Source: Beaufortia kweichowensis
Taxonomy: Eukaryota; Chordata; Actinopteri; Cypriniformes; Gastromyzontidae
NCBI GenBank assembly: GCA_019155185.1
Contig: CM032798.1
Coordinates: forward strand, 18,235,121 to 18,299,120
Reading direction: 5' to 3'
Length of the DNA stretch: 64,000 bases
The notes under the pieces are model-generated. The model saw nothing but the letters and a program-made list of their open reading frames with translations. It did no database searches and was not told the DNA's origin. Shown piece after piece: positions 61,110 to 64,000 of this stretch (position 1 is the first letter of the stretch; every line of letters begins with the position of its first letter). A program made the position numbers and the translations under genes.

Positions 61110-63562
61110 CTACACATGTCTCTTCATGTGTAATGCCAGGTGGTCAGAGCGGCTGAAGGCTCGGTGGCACAGCGCACACTCATACGGCTTCTGGCCCGTG
61201 TGCTTTCTGAAGTGTCTCGTCAGCTCGTCAGAACGGGCGAACTTCCACCCGCAGCCGTCCCATGTGCAGTGGTAGGGCTTTTCACCTAAAGAAATGAACA
61301 GAAATGAAAAAGACTGAGCTATTAATAATAGCTATCATTCAAATAGATTTTTATTTTAGTTTATTTTGTGTTTTAAATAGGTGCTGAATTATTTACAATA
61401 TTATCATATGTGTAGAATTAGCACAATATCAATAATCATGGTTTTTAATGTCCCGGTTATTGCCAATACCGGTAAACACATGGGCATGATGGTGGATTAT
61501 GATCATTTTTCCTGCAGATATAATCTAACCATTTCTACAACATTCAATGTCTGAATTGTATATAAAATATACATTTACATTTAGGCATTTATTTTTTTTT
61601 AAAATACGGTTTTGGTTATTACCTTATACCACTTATAACACATATATCAACTCTCAAATATAATACTATGCAACTGATATAATACTTTATGATTAACACC
61701 ATAAAAATAGAATCTAAAACTATAATACATGATTATTTAAACAAGTGTGTACTTGTTTGTTTTCTGATTACCTGTGTGTGTCCGAAGGTGTGCTTTGAGG
61801 TGGGAACTCTTAGTGTAAGTCTTGTGGCAGCCTGGGTATTCACAACTGTGTACGGTCACCCTCCTCTTCACCGCCCCTCTCCGGGCGCGCTTCCCCTCCG
61901 GACCGGCAGGTGGCACTGTGGAGTCAGGCAGCATGCACTGTGTGCCCGGATAGTGGCTGGTCGGCTGGCTTTGGACATAGCTTACTTGCTGTTGGTAGAT
62001 TCTGGGATAAGAGTAGTTTTGGATGAAGTTATAGTGATGGTGCGGAGGAAAGACCAGCGTGTCCATGGCGATCCCAGACGTCTGGACAAATTTAGTGTCA
62101 GCATAGGGTATCAGAGGAACAGGCTGGGGGTAGTGTGCGAAGTCCCATGATTTCACCTTTGCCATACTGGTTCTCTCATTTGTTCTGTCCATGTCATTCG
62201 CAAGAGAGAAACCTTCTGGTTGTATGAATGATTTTCCCATTTGCTGCTGTTCTGAATATCCTCCATTAAAGAGGTCCGGCAATGGAGAGTTTAAAGATGC
62301 TTCATGAGGAAGCATCTCGGCCAGAGAGCTTGTCATGGATACTTGATGTTTGTTTAGTCTTGATTGATCCTTTTGTTCGTTCAGCTCCTGAAGGTAGTAC
62401 AGATCAGGACTGTGAACCTGCTCCTGCACGGGTGCTCTTTGGGAAGCGTTGGGTCGTTCAGGTGATGTGCCGTCCCAATCCGACAGCAGAAGATCCATAT
62501 CCCAACATCCTTCACTGTCGTTATTGTGTTCTGTCAGAGACTGTGAAGGTTCATAACATCTATTGCTTTGACTCAGATTCAGATCCAAAAGGACTTTTTC
62601 AAACTGGCAAGACTGAATAAATGACATTTGTTCAGCCATAGGACTACACTCTTAAAAAAGATGCTTTACAGTGCCATAAAAGAACCATTTTTGGCAGAAT
62701 GGTTCCATAAAGAAACATCCAAAGAACCTTTCGGTTTCACAAAATGTTATAGTGAAAAAAGGTTGATTAGACTATAAAAAAGTAAGAAAGTAATAATTCT
62801 TGTAAGAACCTTTGACTGAAAGGTTCTTTGGGAAACCATAAATGATTCTTTAATAGCATCTCTGTGATGAAACGTTTGAAGCACCTATATTTTTAAGTGT
62901 GCACTACACAGTAAACAATCTGCATCTTACTGCTAAATGTGACCCTGGACCACAAAAAAAGTTGCAAAGGTAAATTTGTAGCAATATCAAAAAATACACG
63001 TTATGGGTCAAAAATCATTAGGATGTTTTTGTAAATTTATAAGATAAGATAAGATAGTAAGATATTTTGTAAATTTACTACAGTTAATATATTAAAACGT
63101 TTATTTTTGTGAGTGGTTGCATTGTTTATTTTGATTCCACATTTTCAAATAGTTCTCGGCCAAATGTTGTCCTATCCTAACAAACCATACATCAATAGAA
63201 AGCTTATTTATTCAGCTTTTATGATGTATAAATCCTAATTTCACAAAATTGACACTTATGACTGGTTTTGTTTTCCAGGGTCACAATTATTTTCAATGCC
63301 ATAAGGTGATGTTTTGGTGATGTGAATTGGCCTTTAGTAAAAGCACATTACCTAATGTACAAAACTTGCATACAAACTCACACAAATCAGGCTGTATCAG
63401 GCTTACCTTTGGCATAAACAATAATGTATTCAGTTTGCTGTAAACAGGACCACAAACTCTTAAATAAAATGTGTGAAATAAACATACCTTCATGTTTTCA
63501 GATGCGTCACAGACGTTTGAAAACGAACTAAATGACGGCAGCGCGGCTTGAGTCACAGCCAT
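61110..63562 (-). CDS. klf1: Kruppel-like factor of the KLF1/2/4/17 group, three exons
   Basis: Exon 1 is 63562-63488 and encodes MAVTQAALPSFSSFSN, the N-terminal LPSFSxF motif typical of KLF1/2/4. Exon 2 starts at 62612 (or 62603) and ends at 61772; exon 3 is 61285-61110. All phases fit and give 363 residues; human KLF1 has 362. An acidic activation segment (NDSEGCWDMDLLLSDWD, about 56-73) resembles KLF1. Three C2H2 fingers close the protein: HSCEYPGCHKTYTKSSHLKAH, then YHCTWDGCGWKFARSDELTRH, then YECALCHRAFSRSDHLALH (about 281-303, 311-333 and 341-361). The fingers bind CACCC/GC boxes; the intron after finger 1 is conserved in the family. Finger sequences cannot separate KLF1 from KLF2/4/17. 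The symbol rests on the N terminus, length, erythroid-type promoter motifs and the 19p13 neighbours, and is tentative. Confidence 0.8.
62646..62900. mobile_element. Non-autonomous TIR element in KLF intron 1
   Basis: Ends acactcttaaaaa and (reverse-complemented) acacttaaaaat are inverted. The interior carries inverted copies of aaagaacc/ggttcttt. It is about 255 bp with no frame. A very similar element is, to my knowledge, frequent in cyprinids. Confidence 0.6.
62938..63285. mobile_element. Second TIR element in KLF intron 1
   Basis: It has perfect 12-bp inverted ends TGTGACCCTGGA / TCCAGGGTCACA over 348 bp, with no transposase frame. It lies 37 bp from the previous element, so intron 1 is mostly transposon-derived. 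Confidence 0.75.
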
Positions 63563-63726
63563 TCGTTTGGTGCCTTTTCTGTATTATAAAACTACCAATA
63601 AACACGTCTTCTTCGTTATTTTATATAAAATATTTTTTACATGTGCAATAGCCAAAGGACAGAAGTCCAACAATTAGTGTTTTAAAGTTAAATTGATATT
63701 TACAAACAGATCACCAGCGGTCATTT

Positions 63727-63814
63727 CCCACCCGTCTATTTCTCCCTCTCTTTTTCTCTCTATCAGTGATAAACTGAAGTTTAAGACCCTGGCAGTTGTG
63801 ATTGTGGGTGGGGC
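63727..63814 (-). promoter_or_regulatory. klf1: GATA/CACCC cluster upstream of the KLF gene
   Basis: A CACCC box (cccaccc, 63727-63733), an inverted GATA pair (TATCAGTGATAA, 63771-63782) and a second CACCC box (GCCCCACCC on the - strand, 63806-63814) lie 165-252 bp upstream of the start codon. A CCAAT element (63595-63599) is nearer. This combination is typical of erythroid promoters, including that of mammalian KLF1. Confidence 0.5.
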
Positions 63815-64000
63815 TTAAACTACAGAATTCTACTTTATCAACTTTAGTTAATCACCCAAATTACTAGAATACTAGAATGAAGCCATTAAACTGATGTAGT
63901 GAATAAAATTCAGATACCGAAACACGTTGTTGGTTAATGGAAATTCTGTACTGAAACTATATAAACTGTATTTTACTGAAATTGTACTAAAATTGGATGT
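63815..64000. other. Distal upstream DNA at the window edge
   Basis: AT-rich, with no feature recognised. Confidence 0.4.

Noticed and set aside
61689..62620. + strand frames over KLF exon 2
   Set aside because: They are antisense shadows; the - strand encodes the zinc finger and activation domain.
1..64000. CRISPR arrays, bacterial operons, tRNA or rRNA genes
   Set aside because: None seen. The 34-bp array at 10086-11285 has no spacers and is a minisatellite. tRNA-like boxes occur only in degenerate SINEs.

Overview
The window reads as nuclear DNA of a teleost fish, most likely a cyprinid. It is AT-rich with CpG-dense promoter patches. Genes are split into many small exons with vertebrate GT-AG introns, AATAAA signals follow each gene, and the interspersed repeats (tRNA-derived SINEs with a shared 3' tail, short TIR elements) are of kinds I associate with carp-like fish. 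No database could be searched; gene names rest on spliced translations made by eye.

Left half, + strand: slc44a2 (2149-15147; choline transporter-like protein 2, 22 coding exons, two alternative last exons), odad3/ccdc151 (15930-20879; outer dynein arm docking subunit, 14 exons, RFX X-box in its promoter), an unrecognised small gene with an internal 61-codon tandem repeat (22937-24142), and rgl3 (25337-35440; Ral guanine exchange factor, 17 exons). Right half, - strand: two NFIL3/E4BP4-type bZIP repressor genes (47942-46175, with an apparent one-base frameshift, and 56650-55661) and a Kruppel-like factor of the KLF1/2/4/17 group (63562-61110, three exons).

This set of genes matches human 19p13 (SLC44A2, ODAD3, RGL3, an NFIL3-like gene and KLF1), as far as I remember that map, so the window looks like a conserved block. 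The genes do not form one pathway: membrane transport, motile cilia, Ras-to-Ral signalling, circadian/immune repression and erythroid-type transcription sit side by side. The regulatory layer is suggestive: perfect E4BP4-type sites lie near rgl3 and just upstream of the second nfil3-like gene, and two convergent CTCF-like motifs (37363 and 56706) bracket the nfil3-like pair. The long gaps 36.0-44.4 kb, 48.7-55.3 kb and 56.8-60.3 kb show no convincing coding exons and hold repeats, CpG-rich patches and isolated promoter motifs.

Most worth a second look: the orphan gene whose duplicated exon copied its own splice donor, the two homologous but very different C-terminal exons of slc44a2, the frameshift in the first nfil3-like gene, and the hidden first exon and GATA/CACCC promoter cluster of the KLF gene.
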